Below, piece after piece: positions 25,763 through 34,265 of a stretch of 64,000 nt of DNA. The stretch spans positions 5,233,501 to 5,297,500 of the forward strand of contig NZ_CP029254.1 in assembly GCF_003122365.1 (NCBI RefSeq), written 5' to 3'. The translations under genes and the position numbers were made by a program. This DNA comes from Streptomyces spongiicola (GTDB lineage: Bacteria; Actinomycetota; Actinomycetes; Streptomycetales; Streptomycetaceae). The notes below the pieces were generated by a model, which was given only the letters and a program-made list of their open reading frames with translations, was not told the origin of the DNA and did no database searches. Every line of letters begins with the position of its first letter. Positions within the stretch are counted from its first letter, which is position 1.

Positions 25763-26398
25763 GTGACGGAGAGCGAGATCGTCGGTACACCCGCCGGGGA
25801 CGCCCGCATCACCTGGCACCCGGCCCCCGGCCGGGCCCGCCTGGTGCTGGCGCTGAGCCATGGCGCCGGCGGCGGCGTCGATGCCCGGGACCTGCGGGCC
25901 CTGGCGGCCGGGATGCCCGCCGCCGGGGTCTCGGTGGCCCTGGTGGAGCAGCCGTGGCGGGTCGCGGGGAAGAAGATCGCGCCCGCGCCGAAGACTCTGG
26001 ACACCGCCTGGCGGGGCCTCTGGCCCGCCCTGGCGGAGAAGGGGCTGCCGATCATCGCGGGCGGGCGCAGCGCCGGGGCGCGCGTGGCCTGCCGGACCGC
26101 CCGCGAGCTGGGGGCGCGTGCCGTCCTCGCGCTGAGCTTCCCGCTGCATCCGCCGGGGAGGCCCGAGAAGTCCCGTGCGGACGAACTCCTCGGCGCCGGG
26201 GTGCCGGTTCTGGTCGTCCAGGGCGGCAGTGATCCGTTCGGCAGGCCGGAGGAGTTCCCGGACGGCGCGTACGAGCTGATCGCGGTGGACGCGGCCGACC
26301 ACGCGCTCTCGGTGCCCGAGCGGGCCGCCGTCACCCAGCGGGAGGTACTGGGGAGCGTCGTCGACGGCGTACGGAGATGGATCACCGCCCTGGTGTGA
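25763..26398 (+). CDS. Alpha/beta hydrolase family protein (KANL3/Tex30-like)
   Basis: 211 aa. LALSHGAGGGVDARDL (oxyanion side), nucleophile elbow AGGRSAGARVA (Ser103), LALSFPLHPPGRPEKSR, VLVVQGGSDPFG and the late His in VDAADHALSV together match the Tex30/KANL3-like alpha/beta hydrolases. The GTG at 25763 is chosen from homology to this start (VTESEIVGTPAGD). No substrate is known. It lies upstream of sigR and could be part of the same neighbourhood, but it has no obvious link to redox control. Confidence 0.82.
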   Translation: MTESEIVGTPAGDARITWHPAPGRARLVLALSHGAGGGVDARDLRALAAGMPAAGVSVALVEQPWRVAGKKIAPAPKTLDTAWRGLWPALAEKGLPIIAGGRSAGARVACRTARELGARAVLALSFPLHPPGRPEKSRADELLGAGVPVLVVQGGSDPFGRPEEFPDGAYELIAVDAADHALSVPERAAVTQREVLGSVVDGVRRWITALV

Positions 26399-26470
26399 TA
26401 CCGGGGGCGGTTCCCGGCGGTTCCGTGGAGGTTCCCGGCGGTGTCCGGCGTTTCCCGGCCGTTCCGTGGC

Positions 26471-26606
26471 GGTTCCCTGTCCGTGAGCGGCCCCGTCGCC
26501 GTCCGGGAAACCGCCTGGTTGCCGTCTGGGAGCGGTGCGGTTCCCTGTCCGTGAGCGGCCCCGTCGCCGTCCGGGAAACCGCCTGGTTGCCGTCTGGGAG
26601 CGGTGC
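26471..26606. repeat. 68-bp perfect direct repeat upstream of sigR
   Basis: Two exact, adjacent 68-bp copies (26471-26538 and 26539-26606; each opens ggttccctgtccgtgagcgg). They end 33 bases before the sigma-R promoter of sigR. The surrounding gap (26399-26639) also has shorter related phrases (ggttcccggcggt). No gene is present. Confidence 0.92.
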
Positions 26607-26639
26607 GGTGGCCGCCCGGGAGCGGCCCGGTTCCCGCCC

Positions 26640-26667
26640 GGGAATAGCGGAGGGCGCGTTCCCCGTT
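26640..26667 (+). promoter_or_regulatory. Sigma-R-dependent autoregulatory promoter of sigR
   Basis: GGGAAT (26640-26645), 18 bases, CGTT (26664-26667) matches the known sigma-R consensus GGGAAT-N18-CGTT exactly. It lies 44 bases before the upstream start codon of sigR, the layout described for the inducible sigRp2 promoter in S. coelicolor. Confidence 0.88.
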
Positions 26668-26710
26668 GTGCAGCACGTCAGCACAGGAGAGTGGAGAGGG
26701 AGTCCGTCGC

Positions 26711-27523
26711 ATGGGTTCGACCATCTGCCCGGGCCGGTCGCAGGCCGCCGACCTGGACTGGACCGTGCTGCCCGCACCGAAGGCGGCGACGACTCGGGCG
26801 GCGGGCGGAGCGGTTGGTCGTCTATCCTCCGATTCGAGTGGGTCCGGTCTCGGTCCCGCCACAGCGTTGGAGGAGGTGGGTCCGGTCACTGGGACCGACG
26901 ACGGCCGCACGGAAGAGACCGCCGCCGAGCGCAACGCGCGATTCGAGCGGGACGCACTCGGCTACCTCGACCAGATGTACTCGGCCGCGCTGCGCATGAC
27001 ACGCAATCCGGCCGACGCCGAGGACCTCGTGCAGGAGACGTACGCGAAGGCCTACGGTTCGTTCCACCAGTTCCGCGAGGGCACGAACCTCAAGGCGTGG
27101 ATGTACCGCATCCTCACGAACACCTTCATCAACTCCTACCGCAAGAAGCAGCGCGAACCTCAGCGCAGTGCGGCGGAGGAGATCGAGGACTGGCAGCTCG
27201 CCCGAGCCGAGTCGCACATGTCGACCGGTCTGCGCTCGGCCGAGTCCCAGGCGCTCGACCACCTGCCGGACTCCGACGTCAAGGAAGCCCTGCAGGCGAT
27301 CCCCGAGGAGTTCCGCATCGCCGTCTATCTCGCCGACGTCGAGGGCTTTGCGTACAAGGAGATCGCGGACATCATGGGGACGCCCATCGGTACGGTGATG
27401 TCCCGACTGCACCGCGGCCGCCGCCAGCTGCGCGGAATGCTGGAGGACTACGCCCGTGAGCGCGGGCTCGTTCCCGCGGGCGCCGGGGAGTCGACGAACG
27501 ATCGGAAAGGCGCGGGCTCATGA
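26711..27523 (+). CDS. sigR: ECF sigma factor SigR (long form from 26711, short form from 26876)
   Basis: Two starts are supported. The GTG at 26876 gives the 215-aa sigma-R beginning V/MGPVTGTDDGRTEE. The ATG at 26711, with a GGAGAGGGAG site, adds exactly 55 residues, as in the unstable sigma-R' isoform of S. coelicolor. Region 2 (LDQMYSAALRMTRNPADAED) and region 4 (EGFAYKEIADIMGTPIGTVM) are intact. Sigma-R directs the thiol-oxidative stress response. The stop overlaps rsrA by four bases, so the anti-sigma factor is translationally coupled. Confidence 0.96.
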   Translation: MGSTICPGRSQAADLDWTVLPAPKAATTRAAGGAVGRLSSDSSGSGLGPATALEEVGPVTGTDDGRTEETAAERNARFERDALGYLDQMYSAALRMTRNPADAEDLVQETYAKAYGSFHQFREGTNLKAWMYRILTNTFINSYRKKQREPQRSAAEEIEDWQLARAESHMSTGLRSAESQALDHLPDSDVKEALQAIPEEFRIAVYLADVEGFAYKEIADIMGTPIGTVMSRLHRGRRQLRGMLEDYARERGLVPAGAGESTNDRKGAGS

Positions 27524-27837
27524 GCTGCGGAGAGCCGCACGAGACTGACTGCGCGGAGGTACTCGACCATCTGTACGAGTTCCTCGACCGTGAGATGCCC
27601 GACGCCGACTGCACCAAGTTCGAGGTGCACTTCGAGGAGTGCTCCCCCTGCCTCGAGAAGTACGGCCTGGAGCAGGCGGTGAAGAAGCTCGTCAAGCGCT
27701 GCTGCGGCCATGACGACGTGCCGGTGGACCTTCGGGCGAAGGTCATGGGACGGATCGAGCTGATCAGGGCGGGCGAGGCCGTGCCCGACCACGATGTGAC
27801 GGCGGGCCCGGCGGATGTGCCCAGCCCGGCCGAGTAG
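27520..27837 (+). CDS. rsrA: Zinc-binding anti-sigma factor RsrA
   Basis: 105 aa. The ZAS motif HFEECSPC gives His37, Cys41 and Cys44; Cys11 completes the zinc site, and Cys3, Cys31, Cys61 and Cys62 are also present, the full S. coelicolor cysteine set. Reduced RsrA binds sigma-R; disulphide stress forms a Cys11-containing disulphide, zinc leaves and sigma-R is freed. The ATG overlaps the sigR stop (ATGA). Confidence 0.97.
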   Translation: MSCGEPHETDCAEVLDHLYEFLDREMPDADCTKFEVHFEECSPCLEKYGLEQAVKKLVKRCCGHDDVPVDLRAKVMGRIELIRAGEAVPDHDVTAGPADVPSPAE

Positions 27838-28099
27838 CAAGCCCGGTCGAATAACCGGCCCGGTTGAGTAGCCGGCCCGGCCGGCGGACCCGGGAGTGCG
27901 GCCCCTTGGACACGCCGGGGGTCGCGCCTGTGCGCTGTACCCGCCCCGGTGTCGCCCGCCCCCACCGCGCGCCCGTCTACGCACACACACGCGCGCCTGT
28001 CACCCGATGGTGCCAATCGTCCGCGACCGAACGTCCGGACGCGGACGACTCGTTAGCCTGACGCTCTGTTCTGGGGGCTGCCGAGGAGGCTGACGGCGG

Positions 28100-29533
28100 G
28101 TGAGACGCATTCCCCGACCGGCGCGCGCGTACATCCTGTGCGCGGTGGTCGGCGCCGGAGCGTGCGCCCTGCCCGCGCTGCGCCCGGGAGCGGACACGCC
28201 CTGGACCGCCGTGGCGCTGCTGGCCGGGCTGTACGCCCTGAGCGAGGTGCCGGGGCGCCGCGGGGTCCTCGGACGGCTGTTCGGCGGGTCCGCCCCGGTC
28301 GGCTCCGGATCGTTCGGATCGTTCGGATCGTTCCTCCCCGTCCTGTTCGCCGCCGCGCTGCTGCTGCCGCCCGCCGGGGCCGCGCTGGCCGCGGTGCCGG
28401 CTGCCCTGCTCGGACGGGTGGACCGGAGCACGGGGGGTGCCCGCCGCGCCTGGCGGGCGGCCCGGCTCGCCCTGGCGGCGGCGGCCGCGTCCGGCGCGGC
28501 GGCGCTGTGCGGCGGTCCAGCCGCCCTGGCGGGCCCCGCACTCCCGTACGCCCTTCTCCCGGCCGGTGCCGCGGCGCTGGCGTTCTGCCTGGTCGTGACG
28601 GCCCTGGACGGGGGCATCCTCGCCACCGCCGAGCGGGTGCCGCTACGGACCGCCTGGCGCGGGCTGCTGCCCGGGGCACTCGGACCGCACCTCGTCCACG
28701 GGCTGGCCGGGCTGATGGCGGCCGTCATATGGCGGAGCCCCTACGGTCCGCCGGCCGCGCTCCTCGTGCTGCTGCCCGTGTACGTCGCCGGCCGGGTCTT
28801 CGCGCAGTGCCATCGTGAGCAGGGCGCCCACCGGTCCACCATCCGCGCCCTCGTCCAGGCCGTCGACATCAAGGACCGCTACACCCGGGGGCACAGCGAA
28901 CGGGTGGGGCGGGCGAGCGCGCTGATCGCCCGCGAGCTGGGCATGGACGGGGAACGGCTGGACGTGCTCCGCTTCGCCGGCATCCTCCACGACGTGGGCA
29001 AGCTCGGCGTGCCCACCCGGGTGCTGCGCAAGGACGGCCCGCTGACCCCCGAGGAGCGCCGGGTGATCGAGCTGCACCCCGAGTACGGGCACGAGATCGT
29101 CCGGGGCATCGGCTTCCTCGGCGAGGCCCGGGACGCGATCCTCCACCACCACGAGCGGCTCGACGGCACCGGCTACCCCCACGGCCTCGCCGGCCGGCAG
29201 ATCCCCGAGGCCGCCCGTGTCGTCGCCGTCGCCGACGCCTTCGACGCCATGACCTCGACCCGCTCCTACAGCAGGGCGCGGCCGGTGCACACCGCGGTCG
29301 AGGAGCTCAAGCGTTGTGCGGGCACCCAGTTCGACCCGCGGATGGTCCGGGCCCTCGTCCGCGCCCTGGAACGCCACGGCTGGGAGACCGCCGTGACCGC
29401 GGGCACCGCCGGCGGGCCGGCCGTGCCCGTACAGCCGGCCCGGGGAGGCGGCGGCGCGCCCGCCCCGCACGACGCGGGGCCGCCCGCCCCGAAGGACGCG
29501 GAGCCGCCCGCCCGGCACCGGCGGGGCGGATGA
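28100..29533 (+). CDS. Membrane-bound HD-GYP-type phosphohydrolase
   Basis: 477 aa starting at GTG 28100. The N-terminal half has about six hydrophobic helices (residues 10-240). The C-terminal half is an HD-GYP domain: VDIKDRYTRGHSERVGRAS, AGILHDVGKLGVP (HD near residue 297), and HHHERLDGTGYP (near 349). HD-GYP enzymes cleave cyclic di-nucleotides such as c-di-GMP, or related signals. It overlaps the next gene by four bases (ATGA), forming a pair. The C-terminal tail is Pro/Ala-rich. Confidence 0.88.
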   Translation: MRRIPRPARAYILCAVVGAGACALPALRPGADTPWTAVALLAGLYALSEVPGRRGVLGRLFGGSAPVGSGSFGSFGSFLPVLFAAALLLPPAGAALAAVPAALLGRVDRSTGGARRAWRAARLALAAAAASGAAALCGGPAALAGPALPYALLPAGAAALAFCLVVTALDGGILATAERVPLRTAWRGLLPGALGPHLVHGLAGLMAAVIWRSPYGPPAALLVLLPVYVAGRVFAQCHREQGAHRSTIRALVQAVDIKDRYTRGHSERVGRASALIARELGMDGERLDVLRFAGILHDVGKLGVPTRVLRKDGPLTPEERRVIELHPEYGHEIVRGIGFLGEARDAILHHHERLDGTGYPHGLAGRQIPEAARVVAVADAFDAMTSTRSYSRARPVHTAVEELKRCAGTQFDPRMVRALVRALERHGWETAVTAGTAGGPAVPVQPARGGGGAPAPHDAGPPAPKDAEPPARHRRGG

Positions 29534-30813
29534 GGCCGGCCCCACCGGGCACCGTCACCGCCGTGAACGCGGCGGCCGCCCTGCTCGCCGCGGCCGGACT
29601 CGGGTGGACCGGGTGGCGGGGGCTCGCCGAACCCGCGGTCGCCCTGGCGTTCGGCCTGATGATCGCGGTGGGCGAACTCGCCCGCCGGGAAGCCCGGCCG
29701 GGGGAGCGGGAGCCCGCCCCTCTCGGTGCCGCGAGCGCGTTCGCCTACGCCCTGCTCGGCGCGAACGCCGGGCAGCCCACCTCGCACGGCGTTCCCCAGA
29801 CCGTCGCCGTCGTCACGGCCGGCGTTCTCGCCGGTGCCGTCCCGCATGTCGCCCGCGGCCGGGGACCGGCGCTCGACCATGTGGCCCGCAGGGTGGTCAC
29901 GGTCGCCTTCGCCGCGGTCTGCGTCCAGCCCCTCCACGGTCCGGGCGCACCCGCGGAACGGCTTGCCGCCGGCCCCGGCCACGCCGCGGCGATGCTGCTC
30001 GTGCTGGTGCTCACCGCCCTGTGCGACGCCGTCCTCGCGTCCCTGCTGGTGCGGGCGCGCACCCTCCCCCGTGGCGCCGAGCGCACGGGAGGCGCCCCCG
30101 TACCCTTCGGGCCGCTGCTGCGCGACGAGCTGCGCTCGCTCCCCGGCATCGGCTGCGCGGTCTGCGCGACCGGTGCCCTGATGGCGCTCGGCACGGCCGT
30201 CGCCGGGCTCTGGGCGCCGCCGGTGTTCTGCCTGCCGCTGCTGCTCACCCAGTTGTCGCTACGGAGGTCCGCCGCGGCGCGGACGACGTACCGGCAGACC
30301 GTCGCCTCACTCGCACGGGCGACCGAGATCGCCGGCTACACCCCGCACGGGCACGCGCGCCGGGTCGCGGCCCTGAGCGCCCTGGTCGGCCGCGAGATGG
30401 GGCTCTCCGGTCCCGATCTGACCGTGCTGGAGTACGCGGCGCTGATGCACGACATCGGCCAGTTGTCGCTGGTGGATCCCGTCCCGGAGGGTGCGACCGC
30501 CCTGCTTCCCGTGCCGGAGCAGCGCAGGATCGCCCTGCTGGGCGGTTCCGTCGTCCGCCGGACCGGGGTTCCGCCGGCCGTCGCGGTGGTCGTCGAGCGG
30601 CAGGCCGACCCGTACCGCGAGCAGCCGCTGCCCGCCCGTATCGTCCGCGCCGTCAACGCGTACGACGATCTGACCGGTGAAAGTGCGGGGAACGCGCTTT
30701 CCGCGATGGAACGGCTCCGGCTGGGGACCGCGCACGACTACCAGCCCGAGGTCGTGGAGTCCCTGGCCCGGGTGCTGTCGCGCGGGGGTCTCGGGCCCGC
30801 TCAGCCCGGGTAA
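29530..30813 (+). CDS. Membrane protein with degenerate HD domain, partner of the HD-GYP gene
   Basis: 427 aa; ATG overlaps the previous stop. The N-terminal ~250 residues are hydrophobic, in five or six helices. The C-terminal domain parallels HD-GYP: REMGLSGPDLTVLEYAALMHDIGQLS keeps an HD (near 306-307), but GK becomes GQ, and the HHE...DGTGYP loop is replaced by VVERQADPYREQPLP. It therefore probably lacks HD-GYP catalysis and may regulate or assemble with its neighbour. The pair follows rsrA by 260 bp. Confidence 0.8.
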   Translation: MRPAPPGTVTAVNAAAALLAAAGLGWTGWRGLAEPAVALAFGLMIAVGELARREARPGEREPAPLGAASAFAYALLGANAGQPTSHGVPQTVAVVTAGVLAGAVPHVARGRGPALDHVARRVVTVAFAAVCVQPLHGPGAPAERLAAGPGHAAAMLLVLVLTALCDAVLASLLVRARTLPRGAERTGGAPVPFGPLLRDELRSLPGIGCAVCATGALMALGTAVAGLWAPPVFCLPLLLTQLSLRRSAAARTTYRQTVASLARATEIAGYTPHGHARRVAALSALVGREMGLSGPDLTVLEYAALMHDIGQLSLVDPVPEGATALLPVPEQRRIALLGGSVVRRTGVPPAVAVVVERQADPYREQPLPARIVRAVNAYDDLTGESAGNALSAMERLRLGTAHDYQPEVVESLARVLSRGGLGPAQPG

Positions 30814-30944
30814 CCCATGGGTAATGAGCGGGCGTCCGACCGGGCATGGTTGGATGCGAAAGAAGGAGCACCGAGAGATATCGGCACACGGTCATTCGGA
30901 CGGTGTGCGGGGGCAATGACCCGAGCGACCGGCAGGCGGGAATC

Positions 30945-31940
30945 GTGAGGATCTTCGGGAAGGTACGGCATCGGCCCTCCGCCTCTTGGCGGCAGGCCAC
31001 CGACCGCGCGTTCACGCTGATCGGTGACGGCCGGTACGAGGACGCGGGCGCGCTGCTGACGCGCGCGGCGGACCTGGAGCCCTGGCTCTCGGAGTCCTGG
31101 TTCAACCTCGCCCTCCTGCACAAGTTCCGCCACGACTGGGAGCAGGCCCGCGCCGCGGGCCTGCGGGCCGTCGCCCTCCTGGACAAGGAGGCGGGCGCAC
31201 CCGACTGGTGGAACGTGGGGATCGCCGCCACCGCCCTCCAGGACTGGCCGCTCGCCCGGCGCGCCTGGCAGGCCTACGGGCTGAAGGTGCCCGGTCGCCC
31301 CAGGGCCGCGGGCGGCGGGGCGGCCGCGGAGCCCGTCGGGATGGAGCTGGGCAGCGCGGCCGTGCGGCTGTCGCCCGAGGGGGAGGCCGAGGTCGTGTGG
31401 GGGCGCAGGCTCGACCCCGCGCGGATAGAGGTGCTGTCGATCCCGCTGCCGTCGTCCGGCAGGCGCTGGGGCGAGGTCGTCCTGCACGACGGTGTTCCGC
31501 ACGGCGAGCGCACCACCACCGCGGGGCACAGCTTCCCCGTCTTCGACGAGATCGAGCTCTGGGCGCCCTCGCCCGTGCCGACCTGGGTGGTGCTGCTGGA
31601 GGCCGCGACCGAGGAGGACCGGGACGCGCTGGAACAGCTCGCCGCCGACGCCGGGTTCGCGGCCGAGGACTGGTCCTCGTCGGTGCGGCTGCTGTGCCGG
31701 GCCTGTTCCGAGGGGGTGATGCCGAGCGCCGAGGGGGAGGGGGAGCATCTGGACCCGCACGACCACAGCGAGCCGGGCCATCCGGGCCCGCTGGGCCACC
31801 GCACGGCCGGCGAGCTGTGGGTGCCGGAGCGGGAGTGCGGGATCGCCGCGCCCGCCGCGCTGGTGCGGGGACTGCTCGACGGCTGGGTGGCCGACAGCCC
31901 CGACAGCCGGGAGTGGCGCGATCTCGAGGAGGTCTGCTGA
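30945..31940 (+). CDS. TPR-containing hypothetical protein
   Basis: 331 aa from GTG 30945 (VRIFGKVRHRPSASWRQATDRAF). One or two TPR-like helical pairs lie at about 15-100 (GDGRYEDAGALLTRAADLEPWLSESWFNLALLHKF). The C-terminal part (about 125-300) is a conserved actinobacterial region of unknown fold with VIEV-type beta strands and a CRACSEG site. The upstream frame is open but lacks a good start. It precedes def by 66 bp on the same strand. No function is assigned. Confidence 0.75.
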   Translation: MRIFGKVRHRPSASWRQATDRAFTLIGDGRYEDAGALLTRAADLEPWLSESWFNLALLHKFRHDWEQARAAGLRAVALLDKEAGAPDWWNVGIAATALQDWPLARRAWQAYGLKVPGRPRAAGGGAAAEPVGMELGSAAVRLSPEGEAEVVWGRRLDPARIEVLSIPLPSSGRRWGEVVLHDGVPHGERTTTAGHSFPVFDEIELWAPSPVPTWVVLLEAATEEDRDALEQLAADAGFAAEDWSSSVRLLCRACSEGVMPSAEGEGEHLDPHDHSEPGHPGPLGHRTAGELWVPERECGIAAPAALVRGLLDGWVADSPDSREWRDLEEVC

Positions 31941-32006
31941 CCGCCGCCGCAGGGCCGTAGGCTGTACGGGTCATCGGGACGGTTTTGAGGAAGGCTTACG
32001 GCGGAA

Positions 32007-32636
32007 ATGGCGCAGCAGGAGACGGACGAGCAGATCAACGACGGTTTCGCCGTCGACACGGAGGACTGCGAGGAGCGCGAGCGGACCCACCGCGAGCGCG
32101 GCAGCGCCCGTCCCATCACCGTCGTCGGCAACCCGGTGCTCCACCGGGAGTGCCGGGACGTCACCGAGTTCGACGACAAGCTCGCGGCACTGATCGACGA
32201 CATGTTCGCCAGCCAGCGGGCGGCGGAGGGCGTGGGCCTGGCCGCCAACCAGATCGGTGTGGACCTGAAGGTCTTCGTCTACGACTGCCCGGACGACGAG
32301 GGCGCGCGCCACGTGGGCGTCGTGTGCAACCCGGTGCTACAGGAACTGCCGCCGGAGCGCAGGGCCCTCGACGACTCCAACGAGGGCTGTCTGTCGGTCC
32401 CGACCGCGTATGCGTCGCTCGCCCGCCCGGACTACGCCGAGGTGCACGGCCAGGATGCCGACGGCAAGCCGATCAAGGTGCGCGGAACCGGCTACTTCGC
32501 GCGCTGCCTGCAGCACGAGACGGACCATCTGTACGGCCGGCTCTACATCGACCGGTTGTCGAAGCGGGACCGCAAGGACGCGCTGCGGCAGATGGACGAG
32601 GGCACGCCGCGCTACGAGACCGTGCCCAACGACTGA
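32007..32636 (+). CDS. def: Peptide deformylase
   Basis: 209 aa. All three deformylase motifs are present: GVGLAANQ (76-82 region), EGCLSVP (metal ligand Cys128) and QHETDHL (His170, Glu171, His174). It removes the formyl group from nascent proteins. A ~35-residue acidic N-terminal extension (MAQQETDEQINDGFAVD) is longer than in E. coli but common in Streptomyces. Its terminator is shared with nrdB. Confidence 0.95.
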   Translation: MAQQETDEQINDGFAVDTEDCEERERTHRERGSARPITVVGNPVLHRECRDVTEFDDKLAALIDDMFASQRAAEGVGLAANQIGVDLKVFVYDCPDDEGARHVGVVCNPVLQELPPERRALDDSNEGCLSVPTAYASLARPDYAEVHGQDADGKPIKVRGTGYFARCLQHETDHLYGRLYIDRLSKRDRKDALRQMDEGTPRYETVPND

Positions 32637-33201
32637 GCGCGCCGGCGGGGCCGTCCGGCGTGTGACGGCGGTCCGGCGTGCGACGGCCGTCGTGCGTCCG
32701 ACGGCCGTTCCCGTGTCCGACGGCCGTTCCGGAGCGCCGTGAGCCGGTCAACCCGCCCCGCCCGGCCCACCGGTGCGGGGCGCGGTCATGACCGCCGACG
32801 GACCGGTGAGTGGGATCTCGCCATGCCCTGTTGGCGCGCCTGGACCGTCGGGCCGGTCTCCGGCGTGCACTTCCCATCCGGTCCTCGGCCACCGCGGGGG
32901 CCGCTTCCGGCCGGCGTCCAGCCGCGGGATCCGGGCGGACGGGGCGGACGGGGCGCCCTCGCCCGCGCGGGCGGCACACGACGCGGGCGGGCGCCCGGAC
33001 CCGTCGGTGGTCCGGGCGCCCGCCCGTCCGCGTCCCCAACCTCACCGGGCGTTACACCTGGTCGCAGGCCCTCCCCGGAGGCCCTCCCCGGAAGCCGGGG
33101 CAGAGGCGGCGCGGGAGGCCGGGGCCGCAGCAGGCGTCGGAGACCCGCGCCGGAAGCCCGCGCCGGGGACCCGCGCCGGAAGTCCTCGTCAGAAGCCCTC
33201 G
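32637..33201. other. Convergent gap between def and nrdB
   Basis: About 565 bp. It starts with repeated cgacggccgt phrases (32655-32735) and ends with 13-15 bp repeats of gcgccggaagcc/gaagtcctcgtca type that run into the end of nrdB. A strong hairpin at 32984-33026 is listed separately. I looked for the nrdS gene that follows nrdB in S. coelicolor and found nothing convincing. Confidence 0.65.
32984..33026. terminator. Bidirectional terminator of def and nrdB
   Basis: A perfect 18-bp stem (arm cgggcgggcgcccggacc) with a 7-base loop, midway between two convergent genes. Confidence 0.88.
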
Positions 33202-34209
33202 TCAGAAGTCCTCGTCCAGGTCGACCGTGCCCTCGACGGCGACCTGGTACGCCGACGGCCGGCGCTCGAAGAAGTTCGTCAGCTCCTGCACACCCTGCAA
33301 CTCCATGAAGGAGAAGGGGTTCTGCGAGCCGAACACCGGGGCGAAGCCCAGCCGGGCCAGCCGCTGGTCGGCGACGCACTCCAGGTACGCGCGCATCGAC
33401 TCGGTGTTCATTCCCGGCAGCCCGTCGCCGCACAGGTCGCGGGCGAACTGCAGCTCGGCCTCGACCGCCTCCTTCAGCATGTCCGTGACCTGCTGCCCGA
33501 GCGCGTCGTCGAAGAGTTCGGGCTCCTCCTTGCGGACCGTGTCCACGACCTCGAAGGCGAAGCTCATGTGCATGGTCTCGTCCCGGAACACCCAGTTCGT
33601 CCCGGTCGCCAGCCCGTGCAGCAGACCCCGCGAACGGAACCAGTACACATAGGCGAACGCCCCGTAGAAGAACAGCCCCTCGATGCAGGCCGCGAAGCAG
33701 ATCAGGTTCAGCAGGAAGCGGCGGCGGTCGGCCCGGCTCTCCAGCCGGTCGATCTTCTCGACCGAGTCCATCCACCGGAAGCAGAACCGGGCCTTCTCCC
33801 GGATCGACGGGATGTTCTCCACCGCGGCGAAGGCCGCGGCGCGGTCGTCCGGATCGGGCAGATAGGTGTCGAGCAGCGTCAGATAGAACTGGACGTGTAC
33901 GGCCTCCTCGAAGAGCTGCCGCGACAGGTAGAGGCGCGCCTCGGGGGAGTTGATGTGCTTGTACAGCGTGAGCACCAGGTTGTTCGCGACGATCGAGTCG
34001 CCCGTCGCGAAGAAGGCGACCAGACGGCCGATCAGGTGCTGCTCGCCCGGGCTGAGCCTGGCGAGGTCGGCGACGTCCGAGTGGAGGTCGACCTCCTCCA
34101 CCGTCCAGGTGTTCTTGATGGCGTCCCGGTAGCGGTCGTAGAAGTCCGGGTAGCGCATCGGGCGCAGTGTCAGCTCGAAGCCCGGATCGAGCAGGTTCTT
34201 GTCGTTCAT
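33202..34209 (-). CDS. nrdB: Class I ribonucleotide reductase small subunit
   Basis: 335 aa. Diiron ligands follow the class Ia pattern: Asp71 (FATGDSIV), Glu102 and His105 (FEEAVHVQFY), a Glu in CIEGLFFYG, and the Glu/His of DETMHM. Tyr109, four residues after His105, is in the place of the radical tyrosine (E. coli Tyr122). The tail VDLDEDF is the segment that docks to NrdA. The last 13 bases including the stop are one unit of a small tandem repeat (33179, 33192, 33205). It is cotranscribed with nrdA, 56 bp downstream of it. Confidence 0.94.
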   Translation of the reverse strand: MNDKNLLDPGFELTLRPMRYPDFYDRYRDAIKNTWTVEEVDLHSDVADLARLSPGEQHLIGRLVAFFATGDSIVANNLVLTLYKHINSPEARLYLSRQLFEEAVHVQFYLTLLDTYLPDPDDRAAAFAAVENIPSIREKARFCFRWMDSVEKIDRLESRADRRRFLLNLICFAACIEGLFFYGAFAYVYWFRSRGLLHGLATGTNWVFRDETMHMSFAFEVVDTVRKEEPELFDDALGQQVTDMLKEAVEAELQFARDLCGDGLPGMNTESMRAYLECVADQRLARLGFAPVFGSQNPFSFMELQGVQELTNFFERRPSAYQVAVEGTVDLDEDF

Positions 34210-34265
34210 AGCAGTCGGCGCGGGGCGCCGTCCTCCAGAGGTGGGGTGCGGATGGCGGGGCGGAG

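Noticed and set aside
32637..33201. nrdS gene after nrdB
   Set aside because: No frame has a regulator-like sequence or start; the stretch is repeats plus a terminator.
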